Assembly (NCBI RefSeq): GCF_043555865.1
Contig: NZ_JBIGHY010000002.1
Location: forward strand, 558,001 to 622,000
Length of the DNA stretch: 64,000 nt
Direction: 5' to 3'
Source of the DNA: Pelomonas dachongensis
GTDB taxonomy: Bacteria; Pseudomonadota; Gammaproteobacteria; Burkholderiales; Burkholderiaceae_C
Numbering within the stretch: position 1 is the stretch's first letter; each line of letters starts with the position of its first letter. The position numbers and the translations under genes were made by a program. A model generated the notes under the pieces. It did no database searches. It was not told the DNA's origin and saw nothing but the letters and a program-made list of their open reading frames with translations. Below are positions 13,150 through 21,943 of the stretch, piece after piece.

Positions 13150-16100
13150 TCACGGGCGGATGTCGAGCTGGCGCTGCTCGAACAGGTAGTCGCCACCGCT
13201 CTGGTGGCCGGCTAGGGTGCCGTACTGCGGGCGCTGCGGCAGCTCACGCGCCACTGCGAAGCGCACGCGCTCGAAGACGTTGCCACCCATCTGCCAGTTG
13301 CCCAGCCCGCCGAGCTGTTTCATGAGGCTGAAGGCGAACGGCGAATGGCCCTGCTTGCCGTCGTCGAAGACCGGCTCGTTGCCGCCCGAGGACATCACGA
13401 CCAAGCTGCGCCGCGCCAGCACCTGGCCGGGGTCCACCGTGCCGGGCGTGGTGCGGATGCGCTCGCCGCTGACCAGCGTGCCGGAGTAGCAGCTGTCGGA
13501 GATGAGTGCCACCTGCGAGGCGCCGATCTGGCTCATCAGGCGCGCGATGTCGGCGTTGGACAGCCAGGTTTCGGGCCGCTTCGCGTTGCTGTCGGCCAGC
13601 TGCCAGTAGCCCTGCCCCGTGGCGTCGACGACCGCGCCGTGGCCGGCGTAGTAGATGGTCACGGAGTCGTTGGGCCCCAGTTCCAGCGCCAGCCGGTTCA
13701 GCGCACTGACGACGGCCTGCTTGCTGGCGTTGGGCAGCACAACGGTCTCGTAGCCCAGCTTGCTCTCGAACAGCCCGCCGACGGCGCGTGCATCGCCCAC
13801 CGCGTTGCCGAGCTGGGGGATTTCGGCGTCGGCGTACTGGTCGACACCGATCAGCAGGGCCAGCTTGCGCTCGATCTGCGGCAACGCGGCCGTCTTGACG
13901 CGCCGCTTGCTGAACAGCGAGGCCAGCGGCGCCGGGGCCGCAGCGACGACAGGTGGCGCCGTGACGGTGGGCACAGCGGGCGCCGCCTCGGGCGCTGCAG
14001 CCGGCCGCCCGACCGGCACAGGCGCGACAGGTGCGGAGGCGACCGCTGCGCCCTGCCCCTGCGCCTGGGCCTCGCGTTTGATCTCGGCGGTGATCAGGCA
14101 CTGACCCGACTCGGCCGCCGCGACGCTGGCGCAAGGGGGCAGGTCGGCCAGCGTCGGGTCTTTCTCCAGGCGCGCCGTCGCATCCGCGAACAGCGTGCGC
14201 TTGTAGTTGTCCCGCGCATTCAGGATGCTCTGGAGCTGCGCCGGCGAACTGCCGCTGACGTCGACCTCGCCGAACAGCTCGCGCCCCGCGCTGCCGGCCG
14301 GTGTCGGTGGCACGGGCGCCGGTGGCAGCGTCAGGTCGAGCACGCCGCTGCTCAGCGGGCTAGGCGCAGGAGGCGGCTGTGTGACCGTCTGCAGCGACTG
14401 CGTCAGTGCGGCCGTACCGGCCTGGTTGTCCGCGGTGGCCGGGTTCGGGCCTGCCAGCACCAGCGCCTGCGCGTTGCCGGGGTCTTGCACCAGCACATAG
14501 TTGTCCGCCTGCAGGCCGCCGCCGATGATGGCGTAGCTGCCCGCGGGCGCGAGGCTGCTGGCGACGGCCGGGGTGAAGCCCAGCGTGCCGGTGGTGGCGC
14601 TCGTCTGCGTCTCGCCAGCCACGAAGCCTTCGACACGACCGGTGGCCGGCGGCATCGGGTCGCCGACGAACACCAACAGCGGTTGCGCCACGTAGCGCAG
14701 CGTGGCGGGCGTGATGGCGGCGCTCAGGCCAGCGGGCTGCTGCAGCACGTAGTTGCCGGCGTCGACGCCGGAAATTGTGAACCCGCTGACGGCCACGGCC
14801 TTGGCAGCACCCACGTTGGCGTCGGCGAAGGACGACTGCGCGTTGCCGCCCAGGCTCACCTGATCGGCGCCCAGCGGCGCGATGGCCGCCGTGCCGCCGA
14901 GACCCGCCGCACGCGTGCCGTCGTAGACCTTGGCGGTGGCCGTCAGGCCGGTGATCGCCAGCGTGGCGGGTGTGATGTTGGCGTTCAGCGTCGTGGGCAG
15001 CTGCAGGCTGTAGTTGCCGGCGTCCGCCCCGGTCAGCGCGAACCCGCTGAGCGTCACCGCCTTGCCCTGGCCCACGTTCTTGTCGGCGAAGTTGCCTTGC
15101 CCGGCCGACACGCCGAGCCGGTCGCCCGGCAGCGCGACCACGCTGGCAGTGCCGGCCAGCGTGGCCAGCATGGTCGCGTCGTAGACCTTGTTGTTGGCCA
15201 GCAGCCCCGTCAGCGACACCGACAGCGACGTAATGTCCGCGCTCAGCGTCGTGGGCAGTTGCAGGCTGTAGTTGCCGGCGTCTGCACCGGTCAGCGTGAA
15301 GCCACTCAGCGTCACCGCCTTGCCCTGACCCACGTTCTTGTCGGCGAAGCTGCCCTGCCCGGCCGACACGCCGAGCGCATCGCCCGACAGCGCGGCCACG
15401 CTGGCGGTGCCCGCCAGCGTGGCGAGCGTGGTCGCGTCGTAGACCTTGTTGTTGGCGATGAGCCCGTTCAGCGACACCGACAGAGGCGTGATGTCCGCGC
15501 TCAGCGTCGTGGGCACTTGCAGGCTGTAGTTGCCGGCGTCTGCACCGGTCAGCGTGAAGCCGCTCAGCGTCACCGCCTTGTCCTGGCCCACGTTTTTGTC
15601 GGCGAAGTTCGCCTGGCCAGCAGACACGCCGAGCGCGTCGCCCGCCACGCCGGCCACGCTGGCGGTGCCGCCAATCGTCGCCAGCGTCGTCGCGTCGTAG
15701 ACCTTGTTGTTGGCGGCGAGCCCGGTCAGCGACACCGACAGCGGCGTGATGTCGCCGCTCAGCGACAGCGGCAGCGCCAGCGCGTAGTTCTGCGCGAGCC
15801 CGCCGTTGGTGCCGTCGTTGACCTGCGTGGCGGTCACCGTCACCAGCTTGCCGGTGCCAACGTTCTTGTCATTGAACTGCCCCTGCGCCGTGACGCCGAG
15901 CGTCTCGGTGCCGACCAGACCGCTCAACGCGCCCACGGTGAGCGCGGCGGCGACATTGCCGTTGTAGACCTTGTCGGCGCCCGACAGGCCGGCCGTCACG
16001 GCCTTCGGCGTGATGACGCCCGAGATCGACGTGTCGATCGTCAGGCCATAGACAGGCCTGCTCTGGCTGTCGGTGAACTGGAACGGCGACGCATTGTTGT

Positions 16101-18210
16101 CGTCGTAGAAGTACACCGCCTGCGCGACGGGCGACGCGCTCGGGCCGGGCACGACGTTCTTCGAGTCGAACAGCGCATAGGCAGAGCCATTCAGCGACGC
16201 GGTGATGCCGCCGCCTTCGATGGCGTAGCCCAGCCCGCTGACGGTTGCGTTGCGTGTGCCGTCGTACGCGCGGGTGGCAGCCGAACCCGTCACTGTGGCC
16301 ACGCGCGTCGCATCGGTGACGAAGCCGTTGCCCACATCGCCGGTCCAAGCGGCCGGGCTGGTGGCGCCGTAGCGCGTGAAGTTGTTGACCAGGTCGCCGG
16401 TAAAGAAGCCTTCGCTGTCCAGGTCGGTGGCCCAGATGATCCAGCGGCCATTGGTGACCAGCAGGGGCAGACCTTCCGTGACGAAAGCGTTGAACGACGA
16501 GAGGGGGCGGTTGCCATTGCTGATCACGATCGCATCGCCGCTGCTGCCCGACCTGAACCAAGCATCGGACTCCAGTGTGACACTGCGCGCCTCTGCCCGG
16601 ATACGCCCGGTAATGTCGATGGAGGCGTTTTCGAACGTGATCGATCCTTCGTCGCCGGCGCGCAGGCGCACCTCCGAGAAGTTGCCACTGATGGACGAAA
16701 AGCCGGTGGCAATGATGTCGCCGTCGGCCAGCAGCGTCAGCTGGCAGGTGGTGCTGCCGCAGGCGGAGCCACCGATCGTCGCGCCGTTGAGGTTGATCGT
16801 GCCCGACTGCGTACCCGCGCCGGTACCGCCCGTGGACACCGTGACGTGCGCGCCGGTCGCCAGCGCGGCATTGAGCGCGTCCGTGGTGATGTACGCGTTG
16901 GCGCTGGTGGCGGTGAAGTTCGCGTCGTAGCCATAGCCGGAGCCGCCGTAGAAATCGTCCTCGATGGTGATGTCGTAGGGGTCCAGCAGCCAGTTCCCGG
17001 CCCGCCCGCGCGGCGCCGTCACGTCCAGCAAGCGCGGCCTCACGTCCAGCCAGCCGCCCGACGTCTCGATGAAGCCGCCGTTGCCAGCGACCGACCCGCC
17101 GCGGGCGCTGAGCGTGCCGAACACGCGGGTGGCGGCGTCGCTCCACAAAATGATGCGACCGCCGTCGCCGCGCTCCTGCGCGTCCGCGCGGATGGCGGCA
17201 TCGCGGCCGAAGAACACGGCCCGCGCGTTGGGCAGGCGGGCGTCGCGACCCTGCAGCCCGCCGCCGACGAACACCTCGCCGCCGCCGAGCCGGCCGCTGA
17301 CGCTGACGTTGGCGTCATCGAACAGGCCGACCTCGCGGCCGAGCAGCGTGACCCGCCCGCCCGTTTGGCCGTCGGCAGCCGTGACGCTGCCGGCCGCCAG
17401 ACTGAGGCGCTCGTTGGCCTTCAGCACGATCTCGCCCGCGGGGCCCCGCTCCAGGCTGTCCGCCCGCACGATGCCACGCTGGTTGACCGCAGCGGCGTGG
17501 ACGTCGATGCGCCCGCCGGCCGCCGTCAGCGTGCCTAGGTTGAGGGCCTCGCCCTGCGGCGCCGTCACCTTCACGCTGAGGTGCGGCGCGCCCGTGTCCA
17601 GCAACTCGACGCTCTGGCCCGCCGCCAGCACCACCTGCCCGCCCGGGGCGTTAATCAGCCCATGGTTCTCCACCGAACCGCCCAGCAACGCGACCCGTCC
17701 GCCCAGGCTGGTGCGCAACTCGCCCTGGTTGACGACGCTGCCCGCTGCACCCGCACTGGCGAAAGCGTAGCGGCCGGCCAGCCAGTCCTGGTTGCCGAGA
17801 TTGAGGGTGGACGCCACCAACCCCGCCACATCGACTCGCGCGCCCTGCCCGAACAGCACGCCATTCGGGTTCAGCAGCCACACGCGGCCGTTGCTGGACA
17901 GGCTGCCGAGAATGGCCGACGGGTCGTTGCCGGTGACGCGGTTGAGCACCTGGCTGGCCGCGCTGGGCTGCGCGAAATGCACGCCATTGCCGGCGCCCAC
18001 AGAAAAGCTCTGCCAGTTCAGGATCGCGTTGGACGAGTTCGTGACGGTCATCTGGCCGCCATTCACCTGGACGCTGGCCTGGCCCGCCGCCACGTTCAAC
18101 CCCGTGGGCAGCGTCTGCGCGTGGGCCAGCGGCAGCAACGCCACGGCGAGCAGCACGGCCAGGGGGCGGATCTTCAGATGCCGCGGACCGAAAGACGAGG
18201 AGTGCTTCAT
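13150..18210 (-). CDS. Two-partner-secreted TpsA passenger with YDG repeats and a C-terminal caspase-like (C14) domain
   Basis: 1686 residues from the ATG at 18210; the frame runs to 18414, but that overlaps tpsB. Domain order: a signal peptide (1-31, ending AHA); a filamentous-haemagglutinin TPS secretion domain (about 32-280) with the family signature NPNGVLFG at 114-121; a beta-helix-like region to about 730; five YDG/MBG-type repeats (733-1165, motif KVYD.T...DKNVG...GNY); an MBG-like unit; a Pro/Ala-rich linker (about 1255-1445); and a caspase/metacaspase fold from about 1447 to the end. The caspase core opens with KLALLIGVDQY and carries H1524 (YYAGHG) and C1574 (SDSCYSG), the usual catalytic dyad 50 residues apart. 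The gene lies 11 bp after its TpsB exporter. The prediction is that the peptidase is carried to the surface or medium. Substrate and self-processing are unknown. Confidence 0.9.
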   Translation of the reverse strand: MKHSSSFGPRHLKIRPLAVLLAVALLPLAHAQTLPTGLNVAAGQASVQVNGGQMTVTNSSNAILNWQSFSVGAGNGVHFAQPSAASQVLNRVTGNDPSAILGSLSSNGRVWLLNPNGVLFGQGARVDVAGLVASTLNLGNQDWLAGRYAFASAGAAGSVVNQGELRTSLGGRVALLGGSVENHGLINAPGGQVVLAAGQSVELLDTGAPHLSVKVTAPQGEALNLGTLTAAGGRIDVHAAAVNQRGIVRADSLERGPAGEIVLKANERLSLAAGSVTAADGQTGGRVTLLGREVGLFDDANVSVSGRLGGGEVFVGGGLQGRDARLPNARAVFFGRDAAIRADAQERGDGGRIILWSDAATRVFGTLSARGGSVAGNGGFIETSGGWLDVRPRLLDVTAPRGRAGNWLLDPYDITIEDDFYGGSGYGYDANFTATSANAYITTDALNAALATGAHVTVSTGGTGAGTQSGTINLNGATIGGSACGSTTCQLTLLADGDIIATGFSSISGNFSEVRLRAGDEGSITFENASIDITGRIRAEARSVTLESDAWFRSGSSGDAIVISNGNRPLSSFNAFVTEGLPLLVTNGRWIIWATDLDSEGFFTGDLVNNFTRYGATSPAAWTGDVGNGFVTDATRVATVTGSAATRAYDGTRNATVSGLGYAIEGGGITASLNGSAYALFDSKNVVPGPSASPVAQAVYFYDDNNASPFQFTDSQSRPVYGLTIDTSISGVITPKAVTAGLSGADKVYNGNVAAALTVGALSGLVGTETLGVTAQGQFNDKNVGTGKLVTVTATQVNDGTNGGLAQNYALALPLSLSGDITPLSVSLTGLAANNKVYDATTLATIGGTASVAGVAGDALGVSAGQANFADKNVGQDKAVTLSGFTLTGADAGNYSLQVPTTLSADITPLSVSLNGLIANNKVYDATTLATLAGTASVAALSGDALGVSAGQGSFADKNVGQGKAVTLSGFTLTGADAGNYSLQLPTTLSADITSLSVSLTGLLANNKVYDATMLATLAGTASVVALPGDRLGVSAGQGNFADKNVGQGKAVTLSGFALTGADAGNYSLQLPTTLNANITPATLAITGLTATAKVYDGTRAAGLGGTAAIAPLGADQVSLGGNAQSSFADANVGAAKAVAVSGFTISGVDAGNYVLQQPAGLSAAITPATLRYVAQPLLVFVGDPMPPATGRVEGFVAGETQTSATTGTLGFTPAVASSLAPAGSYAIIGGGLQADNYVLVQDPGNAQALVLAGPNPATADNQAGTAALTQSLQTVTQPPPAPSPLSSGVLDLTLPPAPVPPTPAGSAGRELFGEVDVSGSSPAQLQSILNARDNYKRTLFADATARLEKDPTLADLPPCASVAAAESGQCLITAEIKREAQAQGQGAAVASAPVAPVPVGRPAAAPEAAPAVPTVTAPPVVAAAPAPLASLFSKRRVKTAALPQIERKLALLIGVDQYADAEIPQLGNAVGDARAVGGLFESKLGYETVVLPNASKQAVVSALNRLALELGPNDSVTIYYAGHGAVVDATGQGYWQLADSNAKRPETWLSNADIARLMSQIGASQVALISDSCYSGTLVSGERIRTTPGTVDPGQVLARRSLVVMSSGGNEPVFDDGKQGHSPFAFSLMKQLGGLGNWQMGGNVFERVRFAVARELPQRPQYGTLAGHQSGGDYLFEQRQLDIRP
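14977..15750 (-). repeat. Three tandem 258-bp in-frame repeats inside tpsA (YDG repeats 2-4)
   Basis: Three consecutive units of exactly 258 bp (86 codons) occupy 15493-15750, 15235-15492 and 14977-15234. Neighbouring units differ at about 11 of 86 residues. Diverged copies flank them: 88 residues at 15751-16014 and 87 residues at 14716-14976. Uniform unit length and high similarity point to recent duplication or gene conversion, so copy number may vary between strains. Confidence 0.9.
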
Positions 18211-18221
18211 GGCGTCGGGCT

Positions 18222-19838
18222 TCAGTGGAAGCTGTAGGCAACCTGCAGGTGCAGGCGTTGATCGTGGCGTGAGGTGCTCACGCCGTCCTTGAGCGCGAGC
18301 GCCCAGTCGACTCTGACTTGCAGGCCGTTGCCGCCCAGCCGCGCGCCCAGACCCACGGCCGCAACGCTGCAGCGGGTCTGCAGGCCCCGGCACGGCGTGC
18401 CGAGCCGGTTCCACACCTGTCCGGCCTCGGCGAAGCCCAGCAGGCGGAACTGCTCCACCGCGGTGAAGACGCCGCCGGTCAGGTTCGGCCCCATCAGTTC
18501 CAGCGAACCGAGCACGCCCGCATCACCGCTCACCTCGCGCTCTTCATAGCCGCGCACCGCCGTGCTGCCGCCCACGCCGAACTGCTCGCCCGGCACCAGC
18601 GCGCCTGAACTCAGCTGGCCCTGCCCGCGCAGGGCCACTTGCCATTGACCGGGCAGCGGGATCTGCGCGGAGCCGTTGGCGCGCAGGCTGGTGTAGTCCG
18701 GCAGCGCGCCGGGCCGCACCGCGTTGAAGCTGGCGGCGTCGGCATGGCGGCCACCCAGGCGCAGGCCGCGCGCCAGCGTCAGCTGGAGCGCCAGCGGCAC
18801 GTCCCCGGCCCACTGCATCTGGTAGTCCAGCGACAACGGCCGCACGGCGACGCTCTCACCCGCCGAGCCGCAGGCGCCCGCCGGCAGGCCCGAGATGGCG
18901 CAGTCGTTGATGTAAGCGCGGTGGTCGAGTCCCAAGGCCAGCCGCTGCACCAGCTCGCCGCTGCGCCGCAGCTGCCCGCCCAGCCGCACGCCGACCACCT
19001 CGCCCTTGCCGCTGAACTGCAGCGGCCCGGCCACCGTCGAGGTGGTTCCGCCGTCGACATCCGAGTACGCCGCGAAGGCGTCCAGCATCAGGCCAGCGCC
19101 GTACAGCGGTGCGCGGTAGCTGGCGCTGAACACGCGCACGGAATCCAGCTTCTCCGGCGCCGTCTGGAACTGCAGCGACAGGACATGGTCGAGATCCCAC
19201 AACCCCGCGCGCTGATAGCCGGCATGGGCCCGCAGGCGGCCGGTACCGGCGTTGCCGGTGTTGTCCAGACCCAGCGTCCAGGTGCTCGGCGACGACTCCG
19301 TGACGCTGACATTCGCGTCCACATCGCCGGGCGCGGCGCCGGCCTCCAGCGACACCGCCACCTGGCGCGCCGGATTTTCGTTGGCCAGCTGCACTTCCGC
19401 ATCGATGCGCTGCAGCTGCGGCGTCAGTCCCTCGGCCAGCGACGGCAGGCTGCGCCGCACGACCGCCTCGCCCACGGCCTTGTGGCCGATGACCACCACG
19501 CGGCGCAGACGCCCCTCCAGCACCGCAATCGTCGCGACGCCGGCAGGGCCGCTTTGCTGTGGCAGGTAAGCGATGACGCTACCGTATCCCGCGTCACGGT
19601 ACAGCGCTTGCAGCGCGGCCGCTGCCGCCTTCAGCTCCGCTAGGCTGCGCTCACCTTTGAACGGTGCCAGTGTTTCGTCGATGCGAGGCTGAGGCAACAG
19701 CGTGTTGCCCGTGACGCGGAATTCCCGTACCCCGACCCGAGTCTCGGCGACGGGCTGCGCCCAGGCCGTGCCGACCTGCGGCAACCCCGCGAACAACAGC
19801 GCTGAAAGCGCAACCCTGTGGAGCAACGTCTTGTGCAT
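18222..19838 (-). CDS. TpsB outer-membrane transporter, ShlB/FhaC/HecB family
   Basis: 538 residues from the ATG at 19838, which gives a clean signal peptide (MHKTLLHRV..., ending AWA); an in-frame start 21 nt upstream (19859) is possible. A POTRA domain begins with EFRVTGNTLLP, with the usual ALYRDAGYGSVIAYLPQQ strand following. The rest is a 16-strand barrel containing the conserved loop-6 motif VRGYEE (after GGSTA) and the FAEAGQVW strand. The family secretes its cognate TpsA across the outer membrane by recognising the TPS domain. The chain ends in SFH rather than a terminal aromatic residue, which is slightly atypical. It is directly upstream of the caspase-bearing TpsA, with an 11-bp gap, so the partnership is clear. 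Confidence 0.94.
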   Translation of the reverse strand: MHKTLLHRVALSALLFAGLPQVGTAWAQPVAETRVGVREFRVTGNTLLPQPRIDETLAPFKGERSLAELKAAAAALQALYRDAGYGSVIAYLPQQSGPAGVATIAVLEGRLRRVVVIGHKAVGEAVVRRSLPSLAEGLTPQLQRIDAEVQLANENPARQVAVSLEAGAAPGDVDANVSVTESSPSTWTLGLDNTGNAGTGRLRAHAGYQRAGLWDLDHVLSLQFQTAPEKLDSVRVFSASYRAPLYGAGLMLDAFAAYSDVDGGTTSTVAGPLQFSGKGEVVGVRLGGQLRRSGELVQRLALGLDHRAYINDCAISGLPAGACGSAGESVAVRPLSLDYQMQWAGDVPLALQLTLARGLRLGGRHADAASFNAVRPGALPDYTSLRANGSAQIPLPGQWQVALRGQGQLSSGALVPGEQFGVGGSTAVRGYEEREVSGDAGVLGSLELMGPNLTGGVFTAVEQFRLLGFAEAGQVWNRLGTPCRGLQTRCSVAAVGLGARLGGNGLQVRVDWALALKDGVSTSRHDQRLHLQVAYSFH

Positions 19839-20020
19839 CCACACACAGACGGCATCCACCGCCCCGATGCGACAAGAGCCCTGGCCGCCTCCCCCCGAAA
19901 GCGGGGGCGCGGGGCGGCATGGGCCGGGTCGATGACCGGCGAATTGCTCGCGGACATCCTGGAACGTAGCCGTTCGTCATCACAACGAACCGGGGTGAGT
20001 CAGCGAACCCGGCGGCCCAG

Positions 20021-20048
20021 AAAAGACAAACCCGGCATGCGCCGGGTT
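20021..20048 (-). terminator. Intrinsic terminator after tRNA-Val
   Basis: An 8-bp stem AACCCGGC/GCCGGGTT with loop GCAT is followed on the minus strand by TGTCTTTTC. It lies 17 nt beyond the end of the downstream tRNA-Val gene. Confidence 0.75.
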
Positions 20049-20064
20049 CCGTAAGGTTCTTGAT

Positions 20065-20139
20065 TGGTGGGCGGTGAGGGTTTCGAACCCCCGACCCCCA
20101 CAGTGTGAATGTGATGCTCTACCCCTGAGCTAACCGCCC
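20065..20139 (-). tRNA. tRNA-Val (anticodon CAC)
   Basis: The minus strand folds as a full cloverleaf. The acceptor is GGGCGGT/ACCGCCC, the D arm TAGCTCAGGGGTAGAGCA, the anticodon stem TCACA/TGTGG with loop TTCACAC (anticodon CAC, reading GUG), and the T arm holds GGTTCGAAACC. CCA is encoded. Its anticodon stem differs from that of the second tRNA-Val 88 bp upstream. Confidence 0.93.
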
Positions 20140-20227
20140 AATCAAAAACAACCTCGACCGGTTCTTGGTCTCTTCCCGCCAGCCGGTTTTCAGGGTCCAC
20201 CCGAGTCAGTTGATTCAACTGAGTTCG

Positions 20228-20302
20228 TGGTGGGCGGTGCAGGGTTCGAACCTGCGACCCCTGCCGTGTGAAGGCAGTGCTCTACCGCTGAGCTAACCGC
20301 CC
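20228..20302 (-). tRNA. tRNA-Val (anticodon CAC), second copy
   Basis: The minus strand gives acceptor GGGCGGT/ACCGCCC, anticodon stem CTGCC/GGCAG with loop TTCACAC (anticodon CAC), T arm GCAGGTTCGAACCCTGC and an encoded CCA. It has the same anticodon as the neighbouring tRNA but a different, stronger anticodon stem and T stem. It lies 32 bp downstream of dnaQ on the same strand. Confidence 0.95.
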
Positions 20303-20334
20303 TGAAATGCATCCGGCTTTCGCGAAGCCCGCGA

Positions 20335-21063
20335 TTATGCCACGGGTTCAGCGACTTCGAGAACTCGCCATTTGCAAGAACCGCCCGCGGCCTTGTCGAG
20401 GTCGACCAGCAGTTGGGCGTGTGCCGCCCTCTCGGCCTGGCTGGCCAGCAGCACGGGCAGCTCGAAGCGGCTGAGGTCGACCGCCTCCACGGTGGCCATC
20501 GCATCACCCGCGGCGTTGTCGCCGTGGTCGTCCACCAGCAGGGCGTCCTGGCCACGCGTCAGGCGGATGTAGACGTCGGCCAGCAGTTCCGCGTCCAGCA
20601 GCGCGCCGTGCAGCACGCGCTTGGTGTTGTCCACCTCCAGCCGACGGCACAGCGCGTCCAGCGAATTGGCCTTGCCGGGGAACAGGTCGCGCGCCATCAA
20701 CAGCGTGTCGCGCACGCCGCCGACGTGGTCGGTCAGCACGCCACGCTTCAGGCGCTTCAGCTCCGCGTTGACGAAGCCGATGTCGAAGGGCGCGTTGTGG
20801 ATGACGAGTTCGGCGCCGGCCAGGAAATTTAGCAACTGGTCGACGATCTCAGCGAACTTGGGCTTGTCCGACAGGAAGGCCTCGGTCAGCCCGTGCACGC
20901 GCAGCGCGTCCTCGTGGCTGGCGCGCTCGGGGTTGATGTAGAGATGCAGGTTGTTGCCGGTCAACTGCCGGTTGACCATCTCCACGCAGCCGATCTCGAT
21001 GATGCGGTCGCCCCGTTCGGCCTCCAATCCGGTGGTTTCGGTGTCGAAGAAGATCTGTCTCAT
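20335..21063 (-). CDS. dnaQ: DNA polymerase III epsilon subunit (3'-5' proofreading exonuclease)
   Basis: 242 residues, the normal DnaQ length. The DEDDh exonuclease motifs are present: Exo I FDTETTGL near the N-terminus (D7, E9), Exo II HNAPFDIGF, and Exo III with HGALLDAELLADVYI. The C-terminal tail, which binds the alpha subunit, is short and variable as usual. Function: proofreading within the replicative polymerase core. The start codon is 1 nt after the lgt stop, which suggests coupled translation. Confidence 0.95.
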   Translation of the reverse strand: MRQIFFDTETTGLEAERGDRIIEIGCVEMVNRQLTGNNLHLYINPERASHEDALRVHGLTEAFLSDKPKFAEIVDQLLNFLAGAELVIHNAPFDIGFVNAELKRLKRGVLTDHVGGVRDTLLMARDLFPGKANSLDALCRRLEVDNTKRVLHGALLDAELLADVYIRLTRGQDALLVDDHGDNAAGDAMATVEAVDLSRFELPVLLASQAERAAHAQLLVDLDKAAGGSCKWRVLEVAEPVA

Positions 21064-21064
21064 G

Positions 21065-21871
21065 TCACGCGGGGCGCTCGTTGCGCCGAGTAGCCCAGAC
21101 GAAAATGCCCAAGCCGACGAGGACCATCGGCAGGCTCAGCCACTGGCCCTGGCTCCAGTTCAGCGCGCGCAGGCCGAGGAAATCGTCGGGCTCGCGGAAG
21201 TACTCGGCAATGAAGCGGAACGCGCCGTAGCCCATCATGAACACCCCGGAGATCTGCCCGGTTGCGCGCGGCTTGCGTGCGTACAGCCACAGGATCACGA
21301 ACAGCAGCAAGCCTTCGCCCGCCGCCTGGTAGAGCTGCGAGGGATGCCGGGCGAGGCCGTCGTTGGCCTGTGGAAAGATCATGGCCCACGGCAGGTCCGG
21401 CGGCGCCTGACGGCCCCACAGCTCACCGTTGATGAAGTTACCCAGCCGCACGGCCATGATGCCGGTGGGCACGCAGGGGGCAATCAGGTCCGACACCTGG
21501 AAGAAGCTGCGACTGCGTTTGCGCCCGAACACCCACAGCGCGAACAGCACGCCCAGCAGCCCGCCATGGAAGGACATGCCGCCCTTCCAGACCGCGAACA
21601 CCTCGGCCAGGTGATGGAGGTAGTAGTCGGGCTTGTAGAAGAAGCAGTAGCCCAACCGTCCGCCCACCACGACACCGAGCACGCCGTAGAACAGCACGTC
21701 GTCGACATCCTGCCGGGTCCAGCCGACAGCGGCGTGCTGCGGCATGCGCACACGGCGGCTGGCCAGCCACAGGAAGAGCCCGAAGGCGATCAGGTAGGTG
21801 ACGCCGTACCAGTGGATGGCCAGCGGGCCCAGGCGGAGGGCGATGGGGTCGAACTGCGGATGAACCAGCAT
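21065..21871 (-). CDS. lgt: Prolipoprotein diacylglyceryl transferase
   Basis: 268 residues from the ATG at 21871, which gives the family opening MLVHPQFDPIALRLGPLAIHWYG; a longer frame to 21916 is less likely. The Lgt signature is intact: MSFHGGLLG, then GRLGNFINGELWG in the form VRLGNFINGE, and RHPSQLYQAAGEG. It is a multispanning inner-membrane enzyme that transfers diacylglycerol from phosphatidylglycerol to the lipobox cysteine of prolipoproteins, the first step of lipoprotein maturation. It is essential in most proteobacteria. It is followed 1 nt later by dnaQ. Confidence 0.96.
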   Translation of the reverse strand: MLVHPQFDPIALRLGPLAIHWYGVTYLIAFGLFLWLASRRVRMPQHAAVGWTRQDVDDVLFYGVLGVVVGGRLGYCFFYKPDYYLHHLAEVFAVWKGGMSFHGGLLGVLFALWVFGRKRSRSFFQVSDLIAPCVPTGIMAVRLGNFINGELWGRQAPPDLPWAMIFPQANDGLARHPSQLYQAAGEGLLLFVILWLYARKPRATGQISGVFMMGYGAFRFIAEYFREPDDFLGLRALNWSQGQWLSLPMVLVGLGIFVWATRRNERPA

Positions 21872-21943
21872 GGCTCGGGAGGAAGCGAAGCGGCCGGCAT
21901 CATAGCCAGCCGCCAAGAAGTGGCCGTTGCCGGCGCGGCCGCG

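Noticed and set aside
14716..16014. Regular repeats considered as a CRISPR array
   Set aside because: The units are 258 bp, contiguous, in frame and coding; there are no spacers.
13345..17538. 1397-codon open frame on the plus strand
   Set aside because: It is antisense to tpsA. Long opposite-strand frames are common at this GC content, and the translation is Arg/Gln/His/Val-rich with no domain.
19864..20020. GC-rich inverted repeat (CCCCCGAAAGCGGGGG) upstream of tpsB considered as a terminator or mobile-element end
   Set aside because: No T-tract, target duplication or transposase is associated with it.
20207..20221. Palindrome CAGTTGATTCAACTG between the two tRNA-Val genes considered as an operator or FNR site
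   Set aside because: The spacing does not fit TTGAT-N4-ATCAA, and it lies within a tRNA transcript spacer with no promoter nearby.
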